Source: Seiridium cupressi | Taxonomy: Eukaryota; Ascomycota; Sordariomycetes; Amphisphaeriales; Sporocadaceae | NCBI GenBank assembly: GCA_036674765.1 | Contig: JARVKI010000043.1 | Coordinates: 248,001 to 312,000 of the forward strand | Reading direction: 5' to 3' | Length of the DNA: 64,000 nucleotides | Shown: positions 10,413 to 22,166 of the stretch, one piece after another | How positions within the stretch are numbered: position 1 is the first letter of the stretch | Layout: each line of letters opens with the position of its first letter | Notes under the pieces: generated by a model | Told to the model about the DNA's origin: nothing | Databases searched by the model: none | The model's input: only the letters and a program-made list of their open reading frames with translations | Translations under genes and position numbers: made by a program

Positions 10413-11264
10413 TCATTTCCTCGACCACTCAAGGAACTTCCTCTTGACATCGCTTGTTATCTTCTTGAACGCTTTCACCCATGTCTGTCGACAACTTATC
10501 TCCTTCTCCGTTGACACCCACTCAACCGGCGGAGATACAGACATTGGTACAGGGGCCGGCATGACTGGCCCGTTCTTTCCTGGCCACGGCCACCATCCTC
10601 CCATCACCATATCATCATAGACGTCGTTATAGCTCTCGTCCTTCCTCCACGCCTTGTACCCATACATCCTATTCTTCGACGGGTTGCGCGCGCGCATCCG
10701 GGCTACGTTCTCAGTCGAGAGCGACTCGAGCCTCACACGCCGTAGAATGTCGGCAGAAGCGCCATAGAGAGAAAGCTTCGCGACCCAGAGAGGCGGTTCG
10801 TGTTGCAAGTCTCTCAAAATCAAGCACTGCTCGTGTTTCCAAGCTGGATTCCAGCCCGTCGGCGCTGCATCAGAGTGTCTTAAACATATGGGTGGCGGCC
10901 TGATGTTGGATTGCGAGTATCCTTCCCCTTGGATAAGGTTGGAGCCGTCCCAATAAAACCCCTCACGCATCAGGCGCGCAACGTCGTCGCACTTGATCGA
11001 CATCATGCCGAACCATGGTTGTCGCGAGCGTTGGGCCGCGGGTTCAGGATGCAACTCCAGCTTGATTGAGGGCTTGCCAGGTTTGAGTCTGTATGTCTTG
11101 TCCAATCTCTGTGTTTGCTCGAGGTCATGTAGACGACGCTGCGTGCCATATGCTGACTCTGTCGAAGCAACTTGATACAGCCAGGGGTTTGTCGGCCAGA
11201 GGGGTGTCGACCAAATGGGAGTCCACTCACATTGTGAGAAGGAAGAGTAATAATTGTCACACAT
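10413..11264 (-). CDS. Hypothetical protein, 283 residues
   Basis: A long open frame with an ATG at 11264 and no signal peptide or membrane segment. It is rich in Trp, Pro and Arg (for example WWPWPGKNGPVMPAPVPM near residue 225) and ends in a basic, probably helical tail (VKAFKKITSDVKRKFLEWSRK-like). Near residue 90-140 is WFGMMSIKCDDVARLMREGF. I do not recognise the family. A good donor-like GTGAGTGG occurs inside the frame at about 11228, so the first exon may be very short and the N-terminal region shown here partly intronic; the remainder from about residue 45 seems the safest coding part. The length of the frame and protein-like composition support a real gene; function unknown. Confidence 0.55.
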   Translation of the reverse strand: MCDNYYSSFSQCEWTPIWSTPLWPTNPWLYQVASTESAYGTQRRLHDLEQTQRLDKTYRLKPGKPSIKLELHPEPAAQRSRQPWFGMMSIKCDDVARLMREGFYWDGSNLIQGEGYSQSNIRPPPICLRHSDAAPTGWNPAWKHEQCLILRDLQHEPPLWVAKLSLYGASADILRRVRLESLSTENVARMRARNPSKNRMYGYKAWRKDESYNDVYDDMVMGGWWPWPGKNGPVMPAPVPMSVSPPVEWVSTEKEISCRQTWVKAFKKITSDVKRKFLEWSRK

Positions 11265-12239
11265 CTTGCACGTACCAGCAAAGGTCCCGGAGTCCCAACA
11301 AATCAGATTATGCTGTTATTCGCTGTCAGGGCTTGGTTAGATTGTCTTTACTTATATGAAGTAGGTCGCCCTATTTAAACCTGAATCACGAACGTAAAGC
11401 TCTCAAACGTTCTCCCGCGCAAGTTGTGTGGAAATATACTCTTTTGGAACTCAGACGCCCGGCCCATTTTGTTTTGTTAGACCCACAAGTGCGGTATTGA
11501 TAATTTTTTAAGTTTACCAAGACCATGGCAGGGCATCGTTGTCTCATACCCGTGACGTTCATCATCCAACGTTGCCCCATTACACTGTTCGATCCAGACT
11601 CCCCGAGGCCTCCTAGTCTTCATCCGACAAGCGTCCAGAGGCAGCTTGAGCGGAGAAGGCCTATTACGGTGCCAGATATGAGATATGTCTGAGTCGTGGG
11701 TAGCATCAAGGAGGAGTCAGAAGTTCAATTTTGAGTGCATCGCAGGGACGCGATTCAAGTGGAATGCCAATACCAGCATAAAGTTATCTCTTGTAGTCGG
11801 GGGTGTATGCGAACCCAGTCAAGGTAGTATGAGGAAGACATCGCGGTGTGCTCAATAGTATGTTCAATGGATATATATCATATACATGGTATACTATTCC
11901 GGCCTGCCTCTCCCTTCACGTTGCCCATTCCCCTCATCCTTCGTAAGCTTCCTCGTCACAACGTTCAACAAGCTTGAGCTTGCTATGTTCCGACAGCCCA
12001 CATGAAATGCCCAAAATGTGTACAAGGACGTGCGCCGATTATGCTATGATCTTGGATGAAAAGGCATGGGCTCCTGGAATGTGTTGATGTGGTAGGACAT
12101 GATGTACCCCTCGGACATCTTTATTTCCCGGATGATGTGGCGAGTCAGCGGCTCGCTTGCATCGCCCCAGTCTCCTTCCTCTGCGATATTGTAAACATTA
12201 CGTATTCTTCGACTTCTCATCTTCCACACTTGTACTCTT
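11265..12239. other. Intergenic gap before the formin 3' end
   Basis: Nearly 1 kb without a supportable gene. AT-rich ATATATCATATACATGG near 11871-11888 is unremarkable. The right part must hold the 3' UTR of the formin gene. The open frames at 12044-12274 are chance. Confidence 0.35.
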
Positions 12240-15200
12240 TCAGTCGTCATCTGCTTCTGTCACAGCGACGGTAGGCACTGGTGGTACATCGTCACCCGCG
12301 GCACTCTTGACGCCGTCTCCTTCCGTGAGGGCATCACCCGCACTACCTGCACTAGCGGTGCTCCCGCTCTTCAGCCTCCTGCGCCTAGCTCGCCTTTCCT
12401 CGGCGGCGTTTCGACGCATGCTGTCTCTGCCATCTCCTCCATCCTCGGCAGCGTCACCACCTCGCATATCACGAAGGAGCATTTCAGCCCTCGAAGCAAG
12501 ATTATCCTCGCCAGCACCGTTCTCCGCGATTGTTGGGGACAGTAGGCCGGGACTCGCGGGTCCTTCATTCGTGTCTGCCGCACTAGTGCCATCTGATCGT
12601 AATTCAGGTTCTATATCGGGAATTTCATTGATATCCGGGATCTTTTGTCCGCTGGCCACGCGCACCTGGTGACGATCCTTGAGACGCGCTCGCCGCCTGC
12701 GGTCGCGCTGATCTCGTGCCTGTGGAGCGGCAGCGCGCAGCTTCTCGAGCAGACTGTCCATGGCACCCGCGCTGGCCGGACTTGCGGGTGCAACTCCGGC
12801 GGCTTGTGCATTGACTGCATTGATCTTCAGCTGAGCATTCTTGCGTTTCATGCTAGCCTCGTTCCTGCGTTTCGTCTCCTCCAAGGTGACGTTCTTTTCA
12901 CGCGACCTCTTCCACTCGTTAAGGAACAGAGCCAGCTTAGCAAAGAAGTCGCGACGCGCACCCTCGTCCGCAGGGTCCTCGCCGTAGAAAACCATAATGT
13001 CATTGTAAGTCTTGACCATTTCTTCGAGATAGAGGCTCATCTGCTCAGCCTTCCGTCGGGCCTCTTTCATGCAGCGCTGGACAATTTGACTGACGCGATC
13101 TTGTGGGTGAAACTTCTTAGGGTCAGACAAATTGCCACTGTCGAGCGACATCTGGACGTTCTTAATGTTGTCGATATACTTCCTGGCGTCGGACTGCAGT
13201 TGTTCGACATTGATCTTCTGGACGGCGAGCACGGACTGGATGTCTACAGTGAAGCCCTCCCACTCGGGGTATTGGTTACGAACGATACGTTCGACTAAAT
13301 CGGCGAGTGTGGACTCGTTCTTGTCGTCCTTGACCATGCCGAGACGTGCAAGTGAGCTAAGCTTGAAGCCTCGTGCTTGCTTGTTGGCGTCGTTCATGTA
13401 GTTACCGATATCCAAGATAAGGCCGAGGACATTCATCAACGACACAGAGTCCCGAAGAGACTCGGAGACTTCAACAACCTGTCGTATTTTGTCGTTGATT
13501 TCTTCGTAATCGGACTCAAAGCTCCTCGTCAGAGCCAATGCCCGCATCCTACTCTTCCAGTAGTGATGTAGCTCAAATGCCGTTTGCAGGTAGATCTGAT
13601 CCTCTCTAGTAAGTTCGGTCGGATCCAACTCTCGGTCTTCTTTGTTGGCGTTGGGGCCGGTCCAGTCCTTGCTGTAAGGCGCCAACTGTTTCGACACATT
13701 GTCGGGAACATTGCACAGGTCGTCCTTTTGCAAGAAATCCAGGACGACGGGATTGTCAAGTACGTCTTTGTCACAGTGGATGATCATCTGCACAATCTTG
13801 TCGACAGAATGCTGCGAGAACTTGGAGAGAGCAATTGCTGGGTCGTGTTAGTGTAAGTAGTCAAAATACCTGTGGAAAGTAACTTACCATAGGCTTTCCG
13901 CAGATCCCCAGATATGATCTGCTTCTTGTCATCCTTCTTGCCACCACCTCCCATACCCAGTTGCTTAATCTCTTTGGCCATGAAGAGCTTCTCGACCTCA
14001 TCGAGAATACCTCTTTTACTGAGTTCGACGTACTTCTCCTCTCTTTCTTCCGCAGTGGGTGCATGTGCAGCCCAATGACTGGCTTCTGGTGCATCAACCT
14101 TCTCCCAATGGAAAGCCTTGAGCTTCTTCTTCGGCCTAACGATGGGTAACCCGATGCTCGTTGGCGTTCCAAAGTTGCTTTGTGCCGATAAGAAGTGACC
14201 GGACATAGCACCCGGCATAGGCGGCGGTGGCGGTGGGGCACCAGGAGCACCACCTGGCATAGGAGGTGGTGGTGGTGGAGGGGGCGGAGGAGGTCCGCCC
14301 GGAAGTTGACCAGGCATGGGGGGAGGGGGCGGCGGCGGCGGCGGCGGTGGTGGTGGAGGGGCCCCTGGAATCGCACCAGGCATACCTAGAGGCGGGGGAG
14401 GAGCGCCAGGAATAACACCTGGCATCGGAGGCGGCGGCGGCGGAGGTGGTGGAGGAGGGCCTGTGCCAGTGATTTGAATCTTCGGTGCGTCGGGATCGCT
14501 TGGGGTAATCGGGGATTGCGATTCCAAGCTTGGATGGGATGGGCCGGTAGTAACGCCATCGCCATCTTCGGAATCACTGGCATCGTATTTCTTACCCTTG
14601 GCTTGAATCTCGGACATGAGGTTGCTAGCCTGTCTCGGGTCCATGATGGGTCTTCTAATCTCAACGACCCTAGGCTTCTCATAGACAAAGCCGTCCTCGC
14701 CATCCTCGCCTTCCGCAAGAGCCTCGCCTTGTGAGTTGACGGGCTTCCTTGGAATCCTGGTTTGACGGTTGACGGCACCAAGCACACTGTTTTGGAAGCC
14801 TTCAGGGGGCATTCCCGAGCCTTCCGGCGCAGCAAAACCATCCATTTCTTCACGAAGAGCACGCAGGCGGTCTGACGGACCAACGGTATCACCCCAGACC
14901 CTGCCCTCAAGCTTGTACTGTGTCTTCTGCCGTTCAATCTGCATCTGCAGTCGTTCCATGAGTCGTTGTCGGTCTAGAATGCCCTGCATTTGCACGGGGT
15001 CTTCAGGAACCACCGTCTTGGTCTCAGTAGTGCCCTTAACAGCTTGGGATGCGGCGACATCTTGTGCATCTCTAAGCATGAGGTACAGCTCTCTGGTTTC
15101 AAGCTCGTAGCGCTGAGCTTCCTTCGCCCGGACGGTTTGAAGGTTCTCAAGTTCGGCCTTGAGTCCGTCTGCTTGTCGCTTTTGCGCCTCGATGAACCTG

Positions 15201-17560
15201 GCTTGCTCGTCAAGTTGTTTCTGCAATTGCGCAACAAGGCCATCGGCACCCAGTTCTAGCTTGGCCTTCACCTCGTCTCGCTCAGCCATTGCGGCGTCGG
15301 CAATTTGCCGACTTTCCAATGCCTCATCGAGGGCTTGCCTAGCTTCGGAGTCGGTGTGTAATTTGTCCAACAAACTCTGAACAGTGAAGTTCAGACTCTG
15401 CTTGAGGTCCATGTTGGGTAACCTCCTATCCATGGCCACATAGCTGAGCATCGAGTCCACCAACTGGAACATACGCAACCTCTCTTCTCCGTCATTCTCC
15501 CGGATAAGCAATAGATGCTGCAATGCTGAAATAAAGTAGTCCTGGGTCTTGGTGCCGAGTATTCGTGACTGGATGGCGTCCACGATCTGAACTGGGTCAT
15601 TGAGATCCTTGACTTCACCTTCAATGCTATCCTTCATACTACTACCCTCACGTTCGAGCATATCCTCATAGTCAATAGCTTCGTTGGTCCGGTACCGTTC
15701 GACTTGCTTGTCTATCAGGTCGTATTGGAATGCATCCATCTTGGTGAGAACCCGCTTGATCCCACAAGCACCAAACTGCGCCCGAAGGTGCATTCGTAAT
15801 GTGAGGTCCCGTTCCGGCGCATCGACGATCATGTTGATGAGAATGAGAGTCGCTACAGCATATTCCATAAGTAGATTTTCCATACCGATACCACCGCTGC
15901 GTACTTCCTCGCTGGCACCGACGAGACTGCCCATCTTTCCTCGCCCGTCCACGGTGACCTCGACGAGGCGCATCCAGGCATCGAATCGGCCATTCTCGTT
16001 TTGCTGGGTCTTGACAACATCCATAGCCTGAATGACCTTCATGTGGCCATCCCCGTCTTCCCAGTGGCACAGAAAGGTCAAGACATCACTGACGAGCTTC
16101 CTCGTGGTGAGTCGAGGAGAGATCAGCGAGGTCGCCAAAGCCACGACGACTTGTTGATGGGCGAGTGCATCATCGGCGCCGTATTTGTTGTTTAGTAATG
16201 CCTTTAAACACTTGACGATATCGTACTCCTTGTCGAGGTTCTTTTCACTCGTTTTCGAATCCGACGGCGCGGCTGGTCCTACTGCGGTCTTGCGATTAAT
16301 CTTCAATAGCAGAGTCGTGAGTGCTATCTGGCCCTGACATTCGATGAACCGTTTGACCCATCCAATTTGTTGCGTCCTGAGGTTGACTTCTAGACTTCCG
16401 AGGCCCTTCGTGTCTAGACTGTTATCCATAACTTTGCGCACATACCATTCTGGCGAGCCTTCTTCGTCAGACGACGAGATATTGGCAAGGTCAACAGCTG
16501 AGTACTGATTTATCCTTGCAGTCTGCCTCCTCTTTTGTTCCCCCTGCATTTCCGTCAACCGGTCCTGGTAGATGAGAGTCCATTTCTTGGAGGTCGGATA
16601 GGCCACCATCTGGCGCTTTGCTTGCTCGGGAAGATTGTGCCATCCTCGCTTCTGCATCAGCTCGTAGAACATCTGCTCGGTTATTCTGTCGTCCTCGGGT
16701 CTTACGAGCTTCTGCCCGTCCGCTCCACCGACGTTTGCTCCGCTGGGCGAATACGGTGCGCCTGGGAACTTGGTCAATCGGTGCGCATCTCCGCCGGACA
16801 GGTGGGAGTTGAAGGAGCTCTGAGAGGTGGCGCTGGGAAGGGCTGGTAATCTGGATGAGCGCGGGGTTGTCGCAGAGTCGGGGGATCCTCTATTACCTGA
16901 AAATATACTGGACTGATCGCTCTCTCGGGAGATTCTGCCAGCTGACCAATTGGAGTATGCTAGGGAGTCAACCCGCTCCGAGTAAGGACCGGTAGTTTTG
17001 CTATAACTGCTGGCGGTGCTGCCTCTGGGCATCTGCCCGGCGGCGGCGCCCCCCGGGCCCCATTGCTGGAACTGGGTATTGCGCTGTCCGGTCGAGGCCA
17101 TGGTGACGTTTGAAGTGCCAGGCGGAGGCCGTGGGCCAGAGAGGTGGGAGCCAGCTGACATATGTGAAAGGCTGTTAGCATCGACCATGGGGTACTGGTG
17201 AAAATCACTGGTGGACTTATTAAGCTGATGGGGTAAGGGGTCTCGGTGGACGGGCGGTTGATTAGGTCGTGGCAGGTAATCGACTGGTATGGGGCTGCGC
17301 CGGCCTGGGTTTGTGGTATCATAGGGGATAGCAGTGATGGGGCCGGCCATGTGATTCACGCCTGCCTCGGGAGAGCTGGGACGATCAATGGAAATGATGG
17401 AGGATTCTCTGGCGTGCCGGGTCGATCGAGGGACGGAAATCACGGACGCGGCGTCGTTTTCGTCGCGCCTGTCGTTTGCGCTGCTCTTGTGCTTGCTTCG
17501 AGAAAAGAAGCCGCCTCCCTTGCCGCCAGACGACTGTCTGGACTTGTCGGCCGAGGACAT
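12240..17560 (-). CDS. BNI1: Diaphanous-related formin (SepA/Bni1 type)
   Basis: Nucleates and elongates unbranched actin filaments at hyphal tips and septa downstream of Rho GTPases. Two exons, 17560-13888 and 13837-12240, with a 50-bp intron (13838-13887), give 1756 residues, close to the usual SepA size. Domains in order: a disordered Ser/Pro-rich N-terminus (1-280); GBD/FH3 from about 284 (EQMFYELMQKRGWHNLPEQ) to about 750; a coiled coil around 755-900 (LVAQLQKQLDEQARFIEAQ); FH1 at about 1033-1117 with several runs of 9-15 prolines that bind profilin-actin; FH2 from about 1142 (KKKLKAFHWEKVDAPEASHW) to about 1540; and a DAD near 1580 (GAMDSLLEKLRAA) followed by a basic RDRRRRARLK patch. 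GBD plus DAD means autoinhibition relieved by a Rho protein. The acidic, low-complexity tail ends at TGA/TAA near 12240. All parts look intact. Confidence 0.97.
14210..14465 (-). repeat. Proline-codon repeats of the formin FH1 region
   Basis: Low-complexity (GGN)n on the plus strand, which is (CCN)n on the coding strand. It encodes at least four polyproline runs separated by short MPG-x-(I/L)PGA(P) spacers. Repeated spacer units suggest growth by slippage and unequal exchange, so run lengths are likely variable between strains. Confidence 0.85.
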
Positions 17561-19790
17561 GATGGCGGAAGAAGTGGTTGCCAGGCGCTGGAAACGCCGA
17601 CTTTCCTATGATGTCCTCCCAGTCGACAGCGCAATGTGGTAGGCAGTTGGGACGACTTCAATGCGGAAAGGGTCGAGATTGATGAGGGACGTCGGGGCGG
17701 CAATAGCGTAGCGGCAGATCGGGTCGAATTCAGCAGATGAATTCAAGCTACGGCCCCCAGTTGAATGCGTCGGTGCAGTAGGGGCTAGAACAGGACCACA
17801 CTCCAGCACGGTGGATACAACAGATGCGGCTCCTTCTCTGGCAGGGCTAATTGAACCTTCTCTTCAGTCTGCTGGGTACGGCTGTATCAGACTTGGGGCT
17901 AATCGCATCGTGTGTCGTCTGGGTTCGGTGTCTCGAGTGAAGTGGAAGCTGTGCCGTAGCTCGCAGCGAGCCGTGCATCAGTCGTGGACGGAAGACCTGC
18001 ATGAAGCGAAAGCCGTTTAGCATTGGTTCTGGGGGTATTCCCGCACGCTGCTTCGCATGGAGACGGTGTCAAAGGAGCCATCGAACGGGCAGTCTCTGCA
18101 TTGTCGGACGGACGAGGAATGGCGCGCGAGGGAAGGGGACCCTGGACATACAGAGAATTCATAATATACCAGGTACCATGTATGTACACAGGGGCCCTAG
18201 GATCTGGGACCTAGGTAGGCGGGAGGTACTGTCATGTAGTGCACACATGCAAGCCGAAATGCAGGAACAGCGGGAGGACGGTTGCGTGTGCCGTTGCGAC
18301 GAGACAACGCGGATTTGTCGAGGCGAAGACGCTGCCGAACGAGTGTTGTTTCCTCCTCTTTATTCCTCGGCGAGGGAGTGCGACGACAAGAGATGAAGTC
18401 CGTTCAATCGAATGCGACCTGCGCGACAGAAGGTTGTACGGAACGGGCTATTCCACTGTCAATTACTCGGTAAGCGCTACCTTGGCCTAAAGCGGACTGA
18501 TTCTTCAGGGGTTCACGGACCATTTCCAGGTGCCCGCTGACTGATTGGCCCGAGCCTATGTTTAGACCACAAAGTCGATCTGCCGCTCGCGCCAATAACC
18601 GGCCAATTCTCTTTGGTGCGTCTTCTTCTCGCAATTCCCACTGACAAGCGAGTGGGTGAGGATTGCAAAAGAATCAATTGCAAAGTTGTTTCCCGGAGTC
18701 GCCTGAGTATTGAAACATTTCGGTTCTTTGTTGACATTTCCTGGCGGCTGACCCCACGAAGGATCATCTCTGCCGTTATAGGGCTTGGCAGCTCCTTTGA
18801 AACTGCAACTGGAAACCCCTGGATGCATATTTGACACATTTGGGAAACGCGCACCGACTGAGCACAACGCACCAGAAGCGATTTGTGCACGCAAGTACAT
18901 GACGTTTTTCAATAAGCGGAATAGCCTATCGTGTCACGTCATGAGATGCCCGTTCAATCTGCCAACATCACTACGAGTGGGGATTGAAAGGGCTGATGAC
19001 TGGCAGAAACTGGGGGAGCTCTGGTTGTCTGGTAGTTTTCATGCTACCTTCAATACATGTAGAACATGAGCGATACTGGCAGATCAGGAGCATATCCGAA
19101 GTGTCAGGTCTGTTCGTATGAGATGCCGCATGGCATAGAACTAACCCCCAGTATGGGTCCGTATTGGCCCAAATAGATCTCCAAGAACAACTGAACCCCT
19201 AAGGACTGGGGGCACATCTTTACCAAGGCCAAGTCCGCCTCCATCCGCTTCTTGAGATTCGTTCGAACGAAGGGTCCACATGTTCTAGAGTCGAAGATAT
19301 GTCGACTAACGACCCCTATTCCTTGCACCCTAGATATCTCTGGACCGCGGGCCGCATGCTCGCCTAGGAGAATTTCGGCATTGAGGTAAGCCATTTTTGA
19401 CGCGCTGTCATCAAAGGGGCCCGTTCTTTTACGCGCATCTCGGGTGCGGCTGCGGTGACGCCAGCGAGCCAATGACGCGGCACTAGACTGGGTTTAGTGG
19501 GCAGCTGCATCTCATAAAGACGGCATCACGGTCTGTTCGGAGTTCATGTTGGAGTGGCTATTCTACGACCCAGCCTCGAAGACAATAACATTTTCACGTT
19601 TCAGCCTTGTCACTCGCTTGAGGGACCTTCGAATCGCACAGTCTGCCCCATCTCTGTGCCTCATAGTCGCTGACCACGGCTGACCTGGCTCACGACGCTT
19701 GATCCGTCACTCGCGCTCTACGTGTACTTTTGATTTCGCGGCCACATCGTAATGTCTTTAGACCACTCCAGATAGGATTGATTTTGCAAC
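17561..19790. other. Long divergent intergenic region upstream of the formin
   Basis: About 2.2 kb between the formin ATG and the small membrane protein gene, expected to contain both promoters. Open frames here (for instance 17811-18396, 18513-18912 and 19104-19472) have no motifs, and the longest on the minus strand near 19472 lacks an ATG. I found no supported gene. The long leader is normal for polarity genes. Confidence 0.35.
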
Positions 19791-20369
19791 ATGGGTTCGA
19801 CACTGCTAGCCATCAAGGTAAGCCGTACCTCATTTATCCTCTGTGTCTCCTTTCGAGGCTTCGACATGCTAACATTTCCACAGACGCTGATAGTTCCTGC
19901 CGTTATCTCCCTGATCCTCTTCATCGTTTGCTCGTACATCCTGATCCCTTTGTGGCGCCAATACCGCCAGCGATACAGCCAATACCTACCCCTCGAGTCC
20001 ATATCGAGTCATACCACATCTTTCCGGGTGCGCATGCAGAATGCGGTCATCAAATGGCTGGTTCCAGCACGGTGGCGGGTGGGCTTGCGCGAACGCCTTG
20101 TTGCGGCCGAGGGCTCCGATGCCGACTTCGACTCGGACGATGGAGAAGAGCTTGGAGATGTGAACGAAGACGGGAGGCATGCGCTCAGCTTAGATACAAG
20201 CGGCAGGACAGAGCATATAGACAGTAATAGGAGGTTGAGCAGGGAGTAGGTTCCATGGCCAAACCATCAAGCTACAGTATGGAGAGATTGCTAACTTTTC
20301 GCTAGTCTAGAGGAGGGTTTCATGGACGACAGCGATGATGAACTGGATAATCGACAAAGGAGTCGGTAG
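19791..20369 (+). CDS. Small single-span membrane protein
   Basis: Three exons, 19791-19817, 19884-20245 and 20306-20369, give 150 residues; both introns have consensus ends and the frame runs on through them. MGSTLLAIK is followed directly by one strong transmembrane segment, LIVPAVISLILFIVCSYILI (about residues 11-30), then a basic stretch (WRQYRQRYSQY) and an acidic C-terminal half (DADFDSDDGEEL and, after the second splice, EEGFMDDSDDELDNRQRSR). The charge distribution suggests a short luminal or outer N-terminus and a cytoplasmic tail. I do not recognise a named family; small conserved fungal proteins of this plan are common. The shift to a matching acidic ending after the second intron is what persuaded me that the stop at 20249 is intronic. 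Confidence 0.78.
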
Positions 20370-22166
20370 TTCATGCCATGCCAGCCAGAGTCTTGCCTTC
20401 ATCGCGCGCTTGGCTTTTCTGGAAGTTCCCCCATATTGCGAGTTGTTGAAGCATCATTCTGGCTCTATGAAGAGCCGGAAATACTGAAATACCCAGGAAT
20501 AAAACACCGTATTCACCACTGTAGAGCTGGATTGTAGCAGTCTTTGAGGCCTTACGGTGTGCTTCCACACTGCAGCCCGATCAACTGAAGCCTCTGAAGC
20601 ATCATTGTCTAGACGAGCTGCATACGACTTGCGTTCGTCTGGGAGTTGTTGGAACTGTGGAACAATCGTCATTTGCACGAGGACTTGGCGGTCAGGGACA
20701 GTAGCTTCGTGATCCAAGTTCTGGGATGATTCAAATACGCGTTTGTCCTGACGCGTTGCTTTGAGTTGACGGCGCTACCCCCTCACTCGACGCGATCGAT
20801 GCGCTTGCATTCTTTTATCTGACTCTCTTCAAGCACTGGTACAACAGGTCTACTTCTCTGATTACTCGTGACGCGTTAGATTACCTTGCATTCGGATGTA
20901 ATCTTGAATTAGAGTTATACGTCAGTCACAACAGATGTATAACGGCCTCGCATCATTTCCGGCATCAAACTCTAAACCTCATGTGAGGTGGCATATACTC
21001 CAGCAATCACCAAGAACAATGAGTTGCTCTAGAAAGCTCTGCGGGTGTTGGACTATAGGAACTAGGTCTTATTATCAATTGTGCCAATCAGTTAAACATG
21101 GCCCAACATGGTCAAATGCGACTAGGATCATGATAAGGATAGATGTTCTCGTGCTTCATAAAGGCCCACTTGCGTGATTCACATGATGGCAAGTAGATAA
21201 GGTCTCACCTGCAAGGCTGGCCTAGTTAGTCGATGGTGCTAGAGGCGTCAACATTACATTAACGGATGGATGCGGTGACATTCCTTCCCCTCAGCATGGT
21301 CAGCGTCAGCTTCCACCGCGCGCCCGCCGAAAAAAAGTCAAATGTCTCTCTCGCTTTGGAGTAGCTCGGTGCTCGTGTATTTTGGCACTGCACGTCTGCA
21401 GGTAGGTCATGCATGCTGACGGCTAATCGTACCTGTCGCAGCCCAAGACAGCAGTAGTCTAATGTACATACTCTTAATTCCCTCCGTCATTTCCACTCCA
21501 GGTTATACTGCTCTCCTAGGTATCTGCTCTTCCCATGCGCACAGCCTGATCTCTAGGCACTCGTCGGGCCCAGTTATTCTACTTCCGTTGCTGCCCTTCA
21601 CCACCTTAACCCAATGACCGAGTAAGATTCCTGCCTCGTAACCAATAACTGGCCGGCCTGAATCATGAATAAGTTCTGTCTAGCCTAAGGTTGCCACCTG
21701 CATTAGAGGCCTTCCCTCGGATGGCCTTGGAGCAAATCTCAATCCACATACAGATGAGCTCGTTCTTTTGACACTCGCGCTCCGGACCACGACATCTTTG
21801 TTCCCTTCTCCTCTATTCACCCATCAAACCGTCGGTCGCCAATACAGCCGTGATCTAAGATCACATCATCTCCATTTGGATAATCAGAGCCCGCGAGGCT
21901 TCCAGATACCGGTATCCGCCGAAATCAGATCCCCAACTCAGAGCTACCCTGCATATGCCTGCTACCCCTCCATCTTGGGTACCACCTACTACACCACCTA
22001 ACTCTGACCTCTATCACGAGGGGCACATCCGCCTATTCGAACCACGGCACTGCCCTCATAAGTTTCACATCTGTGATATCAGGTCAAAGCTGTTGGTTGC
22101 GTATATCACTCCAGTCAAAAGACGAACAAGGCGCATGAGAATTAGCAGCTGCTGCTGCACCAGTTG
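20370..22166. other. Intergenic region, 1.8 kb
   Basis: No gene can be supported. Two overlapping minus-strand frames at 20371-20717 look faintly protein-like but begin with TTG and lack any motif. Pyrimidine-rich stretches near 21480-21620 and 21770-21830 probably belong to the promoter and leader of the RING protein gene. Confidence 0.35.

Noticed and set aside
12645..13298. Long plus-strand open frame of 217 codons opposite the formin
   Set aside because: It is the antisense shadow of the formin FH2/DAD coding region and has no motif of its own.
19104..19472. 122-codon minus-strand frame upstream of the small membrane protein
   Set aside because: It starts with TTG, not ATG, and shows no domain or splice support.
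20371..20717. Possible minus-strand two-exon gene with donor-like GTAAGG
   Set aside because: No ATG is available, no family motif appears, and the frame joined by the splice ends quickly.
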